Shown piece after piece: positions 49,601 through 61,600 of a stretch of DNA of 64,000 nt (position 1 is the stretch's first letter; every line of letters begins with the position of its first letter). Origin of the DNA: Acanthaster planci (Eukaryota; Echinodermata; Asteroidea; Valvatida; Acanthasteridae); the NCBI RefSeq assembly GCF_001949145.1, contig NW_019091616.1:69045-133044 (forward strand). The letters run 5' to 3'. A model generated the notes under the pieces. The model was given only the letters and a program-made list of their open reading frames with translations, did not search any database and was not told the origin of the DNA. The translations under genes were made by a program, and so were the position numbers.

Positions 49601-52600
49601 GCTTTGCCGGAATGGACACCCGCATTCATACCTTTCCACATCCTGACAGCAATGCCCCGCACAAGGTCAATCAGGATGACACGACCAAAACTGTCGGTGG
49701 TGACAGCGAGATTTGTCCCTGGTGAGAGTAGCAAGGAATCGCCACTGCGTCTCAGGTCAGGCAAACCGAACCTGCAAGTGAGCAAGAAAAGATCACATGG
49801 AGGCTTAAACAGAGTAACAAGTTTCCAGGTTCAATCGCTGAGAACGAAGCATATACCTACTTACTAGAGGATGGTAATCCCCAAATGTCACCTTTTTCTT
49901 TTATCCTAACTCCCTCAGTATGTTCACTTACAAGCTTCCAACATGAACATTCACCCATACTGGGCAACTACGCAATAGCTCTTTTGGCTTTCATTTTAAA
50001 ACAAATTGCGACATCAGTAAGCATTGAAACAGTTGTGTCTTGAAGTCAACCAATATTGGAAAACTAAATGTCATGGTGTTATTTTCTTTCGGACTAGGAA
50101 ATCTTCAACTTCTATATGTGCATACATGTACCTGTGTAAATTTCAGTGCTGTGAGTTATTTTATAGTTTACAAAGGAAAGTATCTCTGTGCAAATGTGAA
50201 CATATGGTAACTAATGAGGATTCTGAATTTACAAAGTTCGCACAAGCTTTCCAGCCAGCTTTTTGTAAATGCAGAATGGTGATCATCAAGTTACAATCCA
50301 CTTGAAAACCTATCCTGGTTAAATCCCACTGGCTAGCTTGTCTCTGATCATTCTGAGGCCAAATGGACTGGACATCTGGCATTTCTGGCAAGAGTCCTAA
50401 AGTGGCCCAAGGGGGGCAAAACAATTGTCCCACTTCCAGTGTCACAGCACTGAGGCCTGGACATGGCAGAGGTGCTTGAAACTGTAAAGTACAGACGCAA
50501 TCAGAAAAATCAAGAACCTGGCATCAAATCAAAAATTATCAGAAAAGAAACGGTGTAATGAAACTGAATGAATTGTTTCCTGCTATGCTTTCTGATAATG
50601 TCACTCATAATTCATGCATGAATAGTCCCTTTTGCCCTCTGCTTTTATTCATTTCAAGTCTGAGCACAATAGAACTTGCACTGTGTGACCTCACTCCAAA
50701 GGCAGGTTTTTTCTAACTCCAGCAACCGTGAATGTATTTATGCATAAAATATCACAGAGGGGCAAAAATCGGCCCTCAAGAAGGGTGCACTTTGCAAGCC
50801 CTTTATGTTCAACTGTTCATGGTGAATATTTTTCTCATACACTTAAAATAAATGACAAAATGAGAACATTTCTTTGATTTCAGTCAATGTGCTTTCATTA
50901 CTTGTTCATTGAGTTGAGTCTATTTATGGTTTGTCGCAATGACTGCTACTTCACAGTCATGTCCATGTGTAACAGTTGTAAGTAGCTGACAAGCTTTGAA
51001 GTATTTTCCACTTCACTCGAAATGAGTCTGAATTTTTTTTTCAAATAGCAAATTTAATGAATAAAATGCTGACGCAAGCCAAAAACAGAAGCAAACTACT
51101 GCTACGTTAAAATGAATTCCTTTCATTAGTCGCTTGAAACATATATGCTGGTATGCAACCACACACAGTGTCACAGACAGCATGGTGAAGTCAACAAAAG
51201 GTCACACAGGTATTATGCTTTAGCTATAAGGTAAATGTGTAATGCACCGACAAAATTACACCCAACAGTGACACGCACTGCTGAACTGAATCTTTTATAC
51301 AAATTTATCAAAAACTTTCCAGAATAGTAAACCTGCACGGATATTCTCATGTTGGCCAGACTTCTTAAGCCCTGGCTGCTATTGTCATGGTGACATTGCA
51401 GGGTGTAATAAACCAGCTAGCTCAGGTATTATCCTACAAATTCCAGACATCAATCATTCTGTTCCCTTCTTTTTTCTGTCCTCATTGGATAATACAAGTT
51501 TTGGCTGTCAGTTGAATAGAGGAATGCAGGTCGGGGTCTACATGCAATCACCTCGGTTGGAGGGGTTCCAGATGGGCGGATTTCACTGTGGGTACATATG
51601 CATACGGCATATTTTCATTTGTCACTTCATAAGGGCCCAGTGATTGAACTTTGTGGGTCCAATGTACATGTACATGGGCCACATCAGCGGTGTACCAGTT
51701 GGTGGAATTCTGGCTACATGCAGTGTTTAACTACACTACTCTTGTGAGCACTGTCAAGGACTACCACGAGTTGTGGATTCTGCTTGTAAAAAAACCCAAA
51801 CAGTGGAGTAATCCCATCCAACAAGCTGGATTGAATTGAGTTCTGCGACAGATTTAGGAACAACAGGTATGGATGCTTCCTCCCTTTCTCCTTTAGATAG
51901 GGCTTTGATACAGATTGTATTTAAGGTTTCCCGTGCTTTCACCGACTGTAATTCATTATGCTCAGTGTAAACAACCGGAAAACTGCATAATTTTACAGAC
52001 CTGCTTTGCCTGTTTCGCTTTGCCACCCAGACACTGAGGCAAATGGGAAAGAAGTGGAGGAAATCCCAATCTTCATGGAAATATCCGATGACATTGGGAA
52101 GGCCAATTGAAGGGAACTGGCTGAATAAACTAATTTTTATGCAGATAGCAACAGGTTTCCAACAATATGGTTGCGGGAATCATAGGATTTTTTTTATGTC
52201 TGCAATTTTTGAGGGTTCGATTTGCTCACGGTAATAGGTCATTTCTATCAGTTTATGGTCATGAAAAAGTAGAATTCCAACAAAATACTACACAGTTTGC
52301 CATTGATTTTGTCTGTGATGGTCACAAGGCTCTTTTTCCATCAGAAAAACTGTCTAGAATTATGAATTAATGTTTATTTATTAATCTATGCTTTATTTAT
52401 GAATTTGTAATCTATGGTAGACATTACTTAATTAAGCTGTCATCATGAGTCATACAGTTACTTGTGTCAGTTGTGCAAAAAGGATTGTTTAAACTCATTT
52501 AATTTAATTTAATTAATTGTGTTCTAAACTGTCACTTTGACTCTGCTTGTGTTTAAGAAGATCAGGACCAAATTATCCATCCATTTTGTGAATTGCAGAT

Positions 52601-55600
52601 ATTGGGTATGAGCATGCAGGTTACCAAATGAGGACCTGTTGTCCTCGGCTGGACATTCGTCCTATGTTCTCACTTCAAACCGTTAGCTTGTCCTGGGGAC
52701 CAAAACCATTAAGGGACAACTGGGCATACCACTACATTTAATACCGATACACGCCGACACATGTGTATCTCCTCTGCATCGTGTACACACGAGAGAAGGG
52801 TTGGAAAAATTTTCACATTTTCTGATAACTTTTCCGAGATGTATGTCTTTAAATTCTCTTTCAAATACATTAAGTTCAACGTACCCAGATTGTCTACAAT
52901 ACACAAAAACTTCAGGGACAGAAAGGATAAAAGGAAGCATCACTTTTGTTGCTAAATTCTTTGGTTATCTAAGCTACAGATAATTACTTTTTCAAATCAT
53001 ATCCATCTTTTCCTACATTTAAAGATTTATACTGACTGTCTTCAGAGATACGTGTAAACAACTTCACTTGAGTCACAAAAAAGTGTGACATAAATTCCTG
53101 ATTTTATTGTGTGACTGGATCCTACAAAATGAGTCTAAAGAACATTATTTTTTTCACCAAGTATTTTTTTTTCAAGTCTGTATCAAAAAGAGGATATTGA
53201 GCTGTTCCTTTTGGCAAACTGCTCAGTTTGACAAAATGGGCACTGGGGAAAAAATCACGACAGGGTAAATTGATTTCCACTGCATAAGATCTGTTTGAAG
53301 GCAAGGGCCCAATATCATGACACTCCCTAACAGCTAATTTGCATCTCCTTCACTGAGACCATCAAGCAGAAAGCACAGCAAATGCAGGCTTTAAAGCCAG
53401 AGGAAAAATTTGAAGTCGGGGACTAAATCTCCATGTCCAACAATCCTAAGCAGATCCACACTGTGACACAGGGCTTTAAAACCAGCACAATTGTCTGCTT
53501 CAGTACATTTGTACCACTTCCATTCTATGTGTTAAGCAAGGCTGTGAAATTGGACCTTTTCACCCAAAGTAGCTGTGGCTATTTGTAACACGTTGGGTAA
53601 GGTTGGGTCTCATTCATTTCCATCCCATATCTATTTCCACACACTCCACGCTGCATAGAGTTGGACAGAATGACAGCCTCATTGGTCATGTGTACTGTTT
53701 CATTGTTCAGTTTACTCTCACAAATTCCAAATGCATCTAGAAAGATATGGTTATTTTCACTCCTCTTAAAGATACAGACTGTCATGGCTGGAATCTCGGG
53801 AAAGACAACTCTTGACAGGATTACCTTGGGCCATCTCAAGTGTACCATCTGCTGCAAGCGCTTTGCTGACCCGAAGCTCCTGGAATGCCTCCATAGCTTC
53901 TGCCGCAATTGCCTGGAGGAGCAGAGGCAGGTCCAGCAGATTAATGGTCTGAGAATCATCTGCTCGCTGTGCAAGCGCGAGACATCCCTGACTGAGACGA
54001 GGATCGAGGGCCTGCGGGACAACCTGACACTGATGTCCCTGGTGGAGGAGGCCGGGCTCCAGGAACAGCTGGTGGCCAGCCAGCTGTCCAAGATCAAGTG
54101 TGAGTCCTGTGACGAGGAGCAGGAGGCCATCTCCCGCTGCATGGACTGTGACGACTACCTCTGTAAGGACTGCCAATCCGCCCACAAGCGGCTGTCCAAG
54201 ATGAAGAACCACAAGATCGCCACACTGGCTGACCTCCGTGGTGGCAGTGTCACCTTCAGGAGCAAGGTCCGGGCGACCGTGCCCAAGTGCGAGAAGCACT
54301 CCAACCAGGATATCTGCCACTACTGCAATACCTGCCAGAAACTGGTCTGCACAGCCTGCGCTGTCGGGGACCACAAGGCCCCTGACCACGACCTCACCGA
54401 TCCTCATGCAGCCATGGCCATTTGCCAGAAAGAGCTTGGAGAGCACCTGACCCAGGCAAAAGATCACAAGGATGAGTTCGAAGCTGCCAAGTTATCAACT
54501 GATCATGCCAAGAAGAGACTCAGGGCCATGGTAACTAATGCTATCACAAAGATTTCCAAGAAGGCGGAGGAAGAGGTTGCAAAGATCAGGCAACGTGAGC
54601 TGGACCTAAAGCAACAAGTCAAAAAGATTGAAGATGACAGGTCGTCTGAGATTGAAGTCTTCCAAGCTGGGTTAGTTGCTAGTCTAAAGTGGTCCAAGTA
54701 CACTTTGGACATTGCAGAAGACTTTTTGACCCAGGGAAGTCCTTTTGAGGTTCTGGAACTCAAGTCAAAGATCTTGTTCATCGTGAAGGACGTCCAAAAG
54801 AAGCAAGTTCCTGTCCTTCAGCATGGTTTGTCCTTTGTTGACTTCAAAGACAGTGCTGTGGGCCAAGATGGATCCTTTGGGAAACTCCTGCTTGAAGAAA
54901 AGTGGGAGATGAAGGATGAGTTTGGAAAGCGAGGTATGGGAGATGGGGAGTTCATGGAGGCAAGGGGCATTGCAGCTTTCTCCAACAGCGACCTAGCTGT
55001 AGCCGATCCAGCTAATGGAAGGGTCACGATCTTGAGCTCAGATGGAAAGTACAAGAGCAGCATCAGTGGGCCCAGTGAGAACAACCCCGAAGGACAACTT
55101 CAGAAGCCCTGTGACGTCGCTGTCAGCACAGACAACCAGCTGGTAGTGATAGACACGCCTGTTGTGAAGGTGTTCAACAAGCAGAAAAAACTAGCTAACC
55201 AGTTTGTTTCTGGAAAGGTCACCACCTCAAGCAGCAAGGTCAATGCAGAAGAGGAACCAGAGAGCGACCTCAGATGTATTGCCATAGATTGCAAGAACCA
55301 GATAGCCATTGGAGACAAAGGCAAGAGGATTGTCTCCCTGCACCAACTGGATGGAGCTCTCATCAAGGCCATTCCAGCAGAGCTGATCGCCAAACATCTG
55401 GCCATTGGGGGCTTGGAGAGCATAATCTACACAAACCTGCAGGCTCGTCTGCTGCTGGCCTCCGACTTAAAGGGCCAGGAAATCTTCTCTCTCCATACTC
55501 TGACCCAGGAGAACCCGGCCTATGAACCAACTGGGGTCTGCTGCGACAGCTCCGGTGACATCTATGTGGCCCTCCAGGGTACCATCAAGGGCCAGAGGGG

Positions 55601-58600
55601 TGAAATTCACCACTTCAGTCCCAAGGGGGAACATATTGCTTGCGTAGCCAGAGGATTGAACTCCCCCCTCGGCATCACATTCACTCCCGATGGAGACTTG
55701 GCAGTAGCCGATGTGCACAATGTCAAGGTTTATCAACGTGTGTGAGATTATGGCTGCATCATTTCCATGTTTAAATGACTTCATTATCAAGATAACCTTT
55801 CAATAGAGGTGAAATCGACCAATGATAAAACTAGCTGAAAACAGCTGAAAAAAAGGCATAAGAAGCTGAACTGTGAAAATCTCCTAAACTTTTGTACACA
55901 GCCAGCAAGAAAAAAAGCTGAAATCCAAAACAACATAAGCTGAACTCAGCTGAAAAGCCGAGAAATCTCACCCCTACTTTAATCAGTAGCATTCATTTAT
56001 TGCTCTCGGTTTACCTTTCCATCTTTACCTGCATAAACAAATACATGTACATGTATGTATACATGCAGGTCATACAGGTCCTATGGATAATGGGCATTCA
56101 ATATCCTTACTGATTATACAACATTATTTTATCATTTATCCGTATAGTGCTGATACATGTAAGTAATATTTCTTAGTAAACACGAAACTACATTTATCCC
56201 AAAATGTTTGTAAATAATTGCACTCAAACATTTGAAAAACTCTGCTGTAAATAAATGGTCATTAAAGTCGAAATTCTTTTGTGGAGCCTCTTAAAGTACA
56301 AGATTGCATGGTTGCAATAGATTTTGTATAATAGTGTTGCTGTGCTAAAAATGACCGCTGGCCTAACAAGTAACCACAGTATCACGTATCTGCTGGTAAA
56401 TTGATTGAAGCTTGCTTAAACGTTTGTTTACATTTATATTTCTGTTTGTTTGGCTGTGTACACGCACCTGTAAACAATGGTAAAGAGAATGATTAGTCAT
56501 TTTAATCTCAGGATAACCGATACTAATTTTTTCCTTAAAGAGACTTTTTGAGATGATCGGCGGCAGACAACATGCCCTTCCAACGTGCACTGCTGTTAGA
56601 AATGCATTAACATATGCTCCTGTGCATACTGCTATGTTATACAATGTTTTCAATTCAGCATATTATGAGCTTTGATTTAATTATTAACCAAGCCAACATC
56701 ACTGTCACAAGTATCCTGTCTCCCCCATGCCGTTCCTTTGTTAGGCCCGTTTATTCTGCGCTTGACGGTCATTGTAACATCCCCGGAAAAATGAATCGAT
56801 CTTGCCAAAAGTTTTAGATCAATCACATACACAGGTAATTTCCCGGTAGTTTTTTTCAGTAAGTTGTGTTCAACCTGCCTTAATGCTTGCATCATGTTAA
56901 GTAAATTTATTGTCAGTGTGGCCATGGTTGTTTATGTCCTCTGTTTTTGTTACTGTGTTTGTTGAACATGTGTGAAAGAATGTAATTGTGTACATTTTGC
57001 CGATCACAGCATTCCCTGATCGAGAAGGACGACACACATAATAATTTTGAGTGTATGAGAGTGGAGCTGAGTGTGACAGGAACCGGTGCCAAATTCCCCG
57101 GAGATGCCTGAGGCAGCAGGTTTTGCTGGCAAATCGGTGAAAGCTGCCACCGATTTGACCTGACCCACCAGTTTGGCATATACCATTGTCAGTGCCAAAA
57201 TTTGTCTCGGCAATGCAAAAGAGTACCTTATCGGTCCTGTAGATGACGTATTGAGCAACACTCAGCCTTCCAACATTTAATATCAAGATATAACCATGGC
57301 CGGAAACCAAGATATATATACTCGTGTCTAGTCTTGTCTGCTGGTACTTGAACGCCGCTGTTGAACATGACGTCAACCTGAGCTGACCGTGTCCTGTGCC
57401 GAGAGAGAGTTCTGTTTTAAAGTAAGCAGTTATTTCTGAGCAACATTGAATACCTGATTCTTGAATGCACTTGGTATAAATGCTTAGAAGTTCTGGTTAA
57501 CTCAGTATTTGAAATCAAAGTGCTATATATCATGTGAATTTTGATATTAAACAAAGCTGATTGAACTGGAACCTAGAAAGACTGGATTTTGAATATTCAA
57601 ATGTTGTACATTGGATCTGTACTGTGGTAGATAACTCCTACAAAAAATATGTAACTTTTGAATCAAGCATGATGTGTTGAAACCGCTGAAAAAGTACAGA
57701 AGTAGCTGCATGCAGAGCATTTGAAGAATTTGAGGAACTTGATTCTAGACTCCAAACCTTTGTAAATATTATAAATAGCTTAATTTGGTGAATATAATTA
57801 TCAATGAAATAATTTCCTTGTTTCTGTCGTCAATTCTTTCTGTCTAAAGTTTTTAAGTTCATGAAACCAGGGTCATCACAAAAGGAACTTGTAGTTAGTT
57901 GTGAAATAACCAATCAATCAAAAATCACTCCTTTAGACATGTATAGCTGGAAATTAAGTGACTTTTGTTTCTGCTTTTCAATTTGTGGTAATTAGCCTGG
58001 AGTATACGGCAATCATCAAAGCTTAGATATTTTTTCTTGAAGATGTGTAGATGTATGAACTTGAAGAACTTTAAGCAGAGAATATTCAGATGTTCAATAC
58101 CATAACACTTTTAGGACTTTTAGGACCTAAAAATGAATTTTAGAGGTGTCATCATTTTGGTGCAAAAATATAAGTCCAGAAATTTTAAAATTCAGTTTAT
58201 GTGCAAAAAAGCAAAGCCAATTTTACATATTTCTTCAAATCTGACAGTTAACCACTGACAGTGAATCTTGCTATAATTGAATTACGTTTTCTGCATTTCT
58301 GTTGCAGTAATTAGGAAGTAATTAGACAAGGCCCGAGTGCACATTTATGTATGTGCATATTGGACTCACCGTACAAAACCTTACCTGACAGCGCTGCACA
58401 TAAGCCATCAATGCACGCACGAACACTCACATTAACATCCACACAACAACGGCTGATTTGCATAACCTAATAATCACCAACAGGTGTTTTCATTACCACC
58501 AGCAAATATTCTGTTCGGAAAGCAATACATTTCTATCTGGTTGCAGAAACGATAGCGTGTACAAGATTTGAGAAGTAAACCCTTGCTGTTATCGTTTCCA

Positions 58601-61600
58601 TTTTGTTTCTACAGTACATGCATCTTGTTTTTGTTGCAGTCTTTTATTGCATTTGGAAAGAGCTGTAGTATTTTTGTAGTTTATGTCATTGTAGAACTAT
58701 TTTGATTTATCAAGCGTTGTGATTGAAGAAAAAATGAAGTCATTTTTGAGTATTAAAAAGGCAGCCACTGCCACCAAAAGTTGTGGAGAATGCATCACTG
58801 GTAATGCTGTTCAATTTATTTCTAAAGGACCGTAATGTTTACTTCAGAACTGCTCATGACTAGGGATTGTCTATAATTACTACATCACACAGTGCCTGTG
58901 AACAATTTGAGTGTATTTTATTCACCATATTGGCATTTCAACGACAACAAAAAATTTGCATATGACAGATTTGTTGCCAAAACAGAGGTTTCAATTAGGC
59001 TCACACAGATGAACCATTAATCGGATATTGCACAGTCTTTTTCCCCTTATAATGATATTCTCTGAACTGTTGATCCTCAAACATCCTCATAAATATTTAC
59101 TTCCAAATTACAATTTGAAAACTAAAGTAAACTTTGAGAGAAAAACAACCCAGTGCCTAGACTTTTTTCAAGATGCAAGTGTAAAGTGGTCAGTTCAGAC
59201 ATGCACTCACAGCCGTAACACGTTCATTCAGAATTACTACACTAAGTAAAAACATAAAGCAGAAGCTTTTACATTTTGCTTAATGTTTTAACCTGTCTCT
59301 GTGGTGGATTCTAGCTTCATGATGTTGACTTTCCAGAGGAAGAATTTTGGATCCGGTGTTATCAATTAAATAGCTTGTTTGTTAAAAAACATATTTCGAC
59401 TGATGTAATTACTTTTATGTTTTAACCACGACTCACACCAATCCAAGAATCAAAACCAGAGATGCATATCAAGTGAAACTTTTAAATTCCTGTATACCTC
59501 TGACAATTACCTCACAAAAAATCAAGCTTTGACAGAGTACGTGGAGGCTGATCACTTACCTGATTGGCAGGGATGTAGCTGGTTCCACTTTGGGTCTGTG
59601 TCTGCTTGCACCCATCTGATCTTCGGTACCCTGCCTGCCACTGCCAATGCCAAACCAACCACTGCAATGCAAAATGAAAGATGCTGAGTTACTGGCAACC
59701 TTACTGACTGAGCACAGACCACAAAAGAAGTAAAATCAGCATACAAGCCAAAACTATCAGGTGACGATGAACACTGTTTCAAATTGCTTTCAAGCTGGAT
59801 TATTGATTTTTGCTTAGCATGTTAATATTTCTCCTCCACCAGTTCCGGAGAATAATCTGGGGAACAATCACTTATAGTGACTGGTGGAAACAGCACACAC
59901 AAAGTTGTTTTGACATTGTTTGACTGTCTGCCACAACCATGGCATAGCTGGGATCAAGGGGATTCCACTGCCTCCCCCTTCCGCCCCTGAGCAGAGCCTG
60001 GCTATATAGCCAAGGGTGACAAGGGGGCAATTCCCCCCTCCTCCAGGGACCCCCTCCCCAACAACAAAAAGATAAGATAAAAACATGCATCTTTATATTG
60101 GTCGAGTCTGTGATTTCAAGTACATTTAGCTATAAAGACCTAGTACCTTGCGGCTGACAAAAATGCAGACTTGAGCTTGCTTGCCATCGCCATGGCAACA
60201 TCAGAAAGCAACGGTTGGCTGCTTCCCTGTAGTAGCAACGCGCAAACAGAACACAAATAATATTAAATGCTGCCAATTAATCAAGAGTGTAATTTGATAA
60301 TGTGCAAAGTGACAAGTTTTGGTCTCCGAGCAAAATACACTGTTTTGGCAAAATGCAACTTCAGAATTTTCATCTTTTTTACAATTTTTGTTCCTGACCA
60401 CAAGTATTCCTCCATTCCCAAGTAACTGAGAGGAGACAACATTAAGAGACCTACATTGTGAACCACAAGGAAAAAAGCCATGGTATTTTGGCCCAGGCTG
60501 TGGGGCCCATGAAGCAAATGGGACTGAGTAAAATTGGAGTCCTGCATGCTCGGATCATTACTGCAAATAATGCAACTAAACTGGATTAGTTTTGGATTGA
60601 TAAGTCAAGTTTGGTTGCTATTTCCAAGGACAGATTTGTGCCAGGGAGATGTTAATTGGTCTTGCCCTGCCCAGCGTGTATACTCAGTGTTTGCCCTCAA
60701 AGGCTTGTGAAAAAAACCCACAAGTGTCCTGGAGTGGGACTCGAACCCACGACTTCCTGCTTACTAGTGCAGACGTCTTATATCCACTTGACCACTGAGC
60801 TTGGCACTGTCAGTTGGCTGGTTCAAGTCAGATGTAGCAGCGGGTACCATAAACAACTGTCTCCAAGGATAGATTTGAGCCGTGGGTTCAAGTCTCATCT
60901 GAGTACGCTTGTGGTTTTTCACAAGCCTTTGGGGGCAAACACAAAATATAGTGTCGGGCAGGGCAAAAAAATCCAAAACTAATTAACATCTCCCCGGTGC
61001 AAATCCATCCTTGGAAAAGGAAACTAAACTTGAGTTACAATGATTCATTTATCCATTTTCATATGAAACGAAACAAAACAAAAAACTGATATTTTCAATA
61101 TCTTTCTTTCTTTTTTTTTTCATTTCTCTGATATCAGCTTGTCATAAATCAACACTTCACATTTGATTCTCAAAATTCTATTCATCAAATCAAGTGAGCA
61201 AATCTACTGTTAAGGGGCTCCATCTGTACACAGTTTCATCTCACCTCTAAGGCATAAAAGAAACCCACATATGGCCCAACACCTGTGGTGACATAGCGCG
61301 AGGCGGCTGGGGGCGTGGCCTTGACACTGGCAGTGTAGCCATTGATGATGGAGTCTGCATTCAGCTGGTCAAAGGCACAGGGTGTCACCACGCCTGATAA
61401 GAAAATGCAAGGGGTGATTGAGAAAAACATTGAGAGAGGTCAACTGCGGATGGCTGGAAAATGTTTCAAGGTCAGTGTGGCAGCTGAGCCCATCACAGGT
61501 CTAATCTCTAGCCAATTCACAAGAAACGTGGGAATGAAGAAGAACGGAAGAAATTCAACTAAGAGGGTTAGTGACTTGATGATTCATTACGGACTTGAAA

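Larger units (their letters stand above)
49772..59559 (-). other. Large RAB3GAP2 intron hosting the nested TRIM gene
   Basis: 9.8 kb between exons w7 and w8. Apart from the TRIM gene and its 3' MITE, no in-phase RAB3GAP2 exon was found. A TATA-like gatatatata at 57311 with a possible donor at 57422 could mark an unannotated transcript. The remainder is AT-rich unique sequence. Confidence 0.7.

Noticed and set aside
50161-50485. Possible extra RAB3GAP2 exon on the minus strand
   Set aside because: It has an acceptor-like CAG and a long open frame, but in the phase required by exon w7 it hits a stop, and it has no family match.
53661-53783. N-terminal extension of the TRIM protein
   Set aside because: The frame is open, but 53661 is TTG, the first ATG is at 53670, and the residues look unlike a TRIM N-terminus. 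The ATG at 53784 directly precedes the RING region.
53766-54467. 233-codon frame antisense to the TRIM gene
   Set aside because: It is a shadow of the GC-rich, codon-biased RING/B-box coding strand and has no domain of its own.
56897-57376. 159-codon minus-strand frame
   Set aside because: No homology is recognised and the composition is not coding-like; it is within chance for this amount of sequence.
60722-60808. A functional tRNA gene
   Set aside because: Box A and box B are present, but the acceptor stem does not close and a conserved non-tRNA body follows, as in a SINE.
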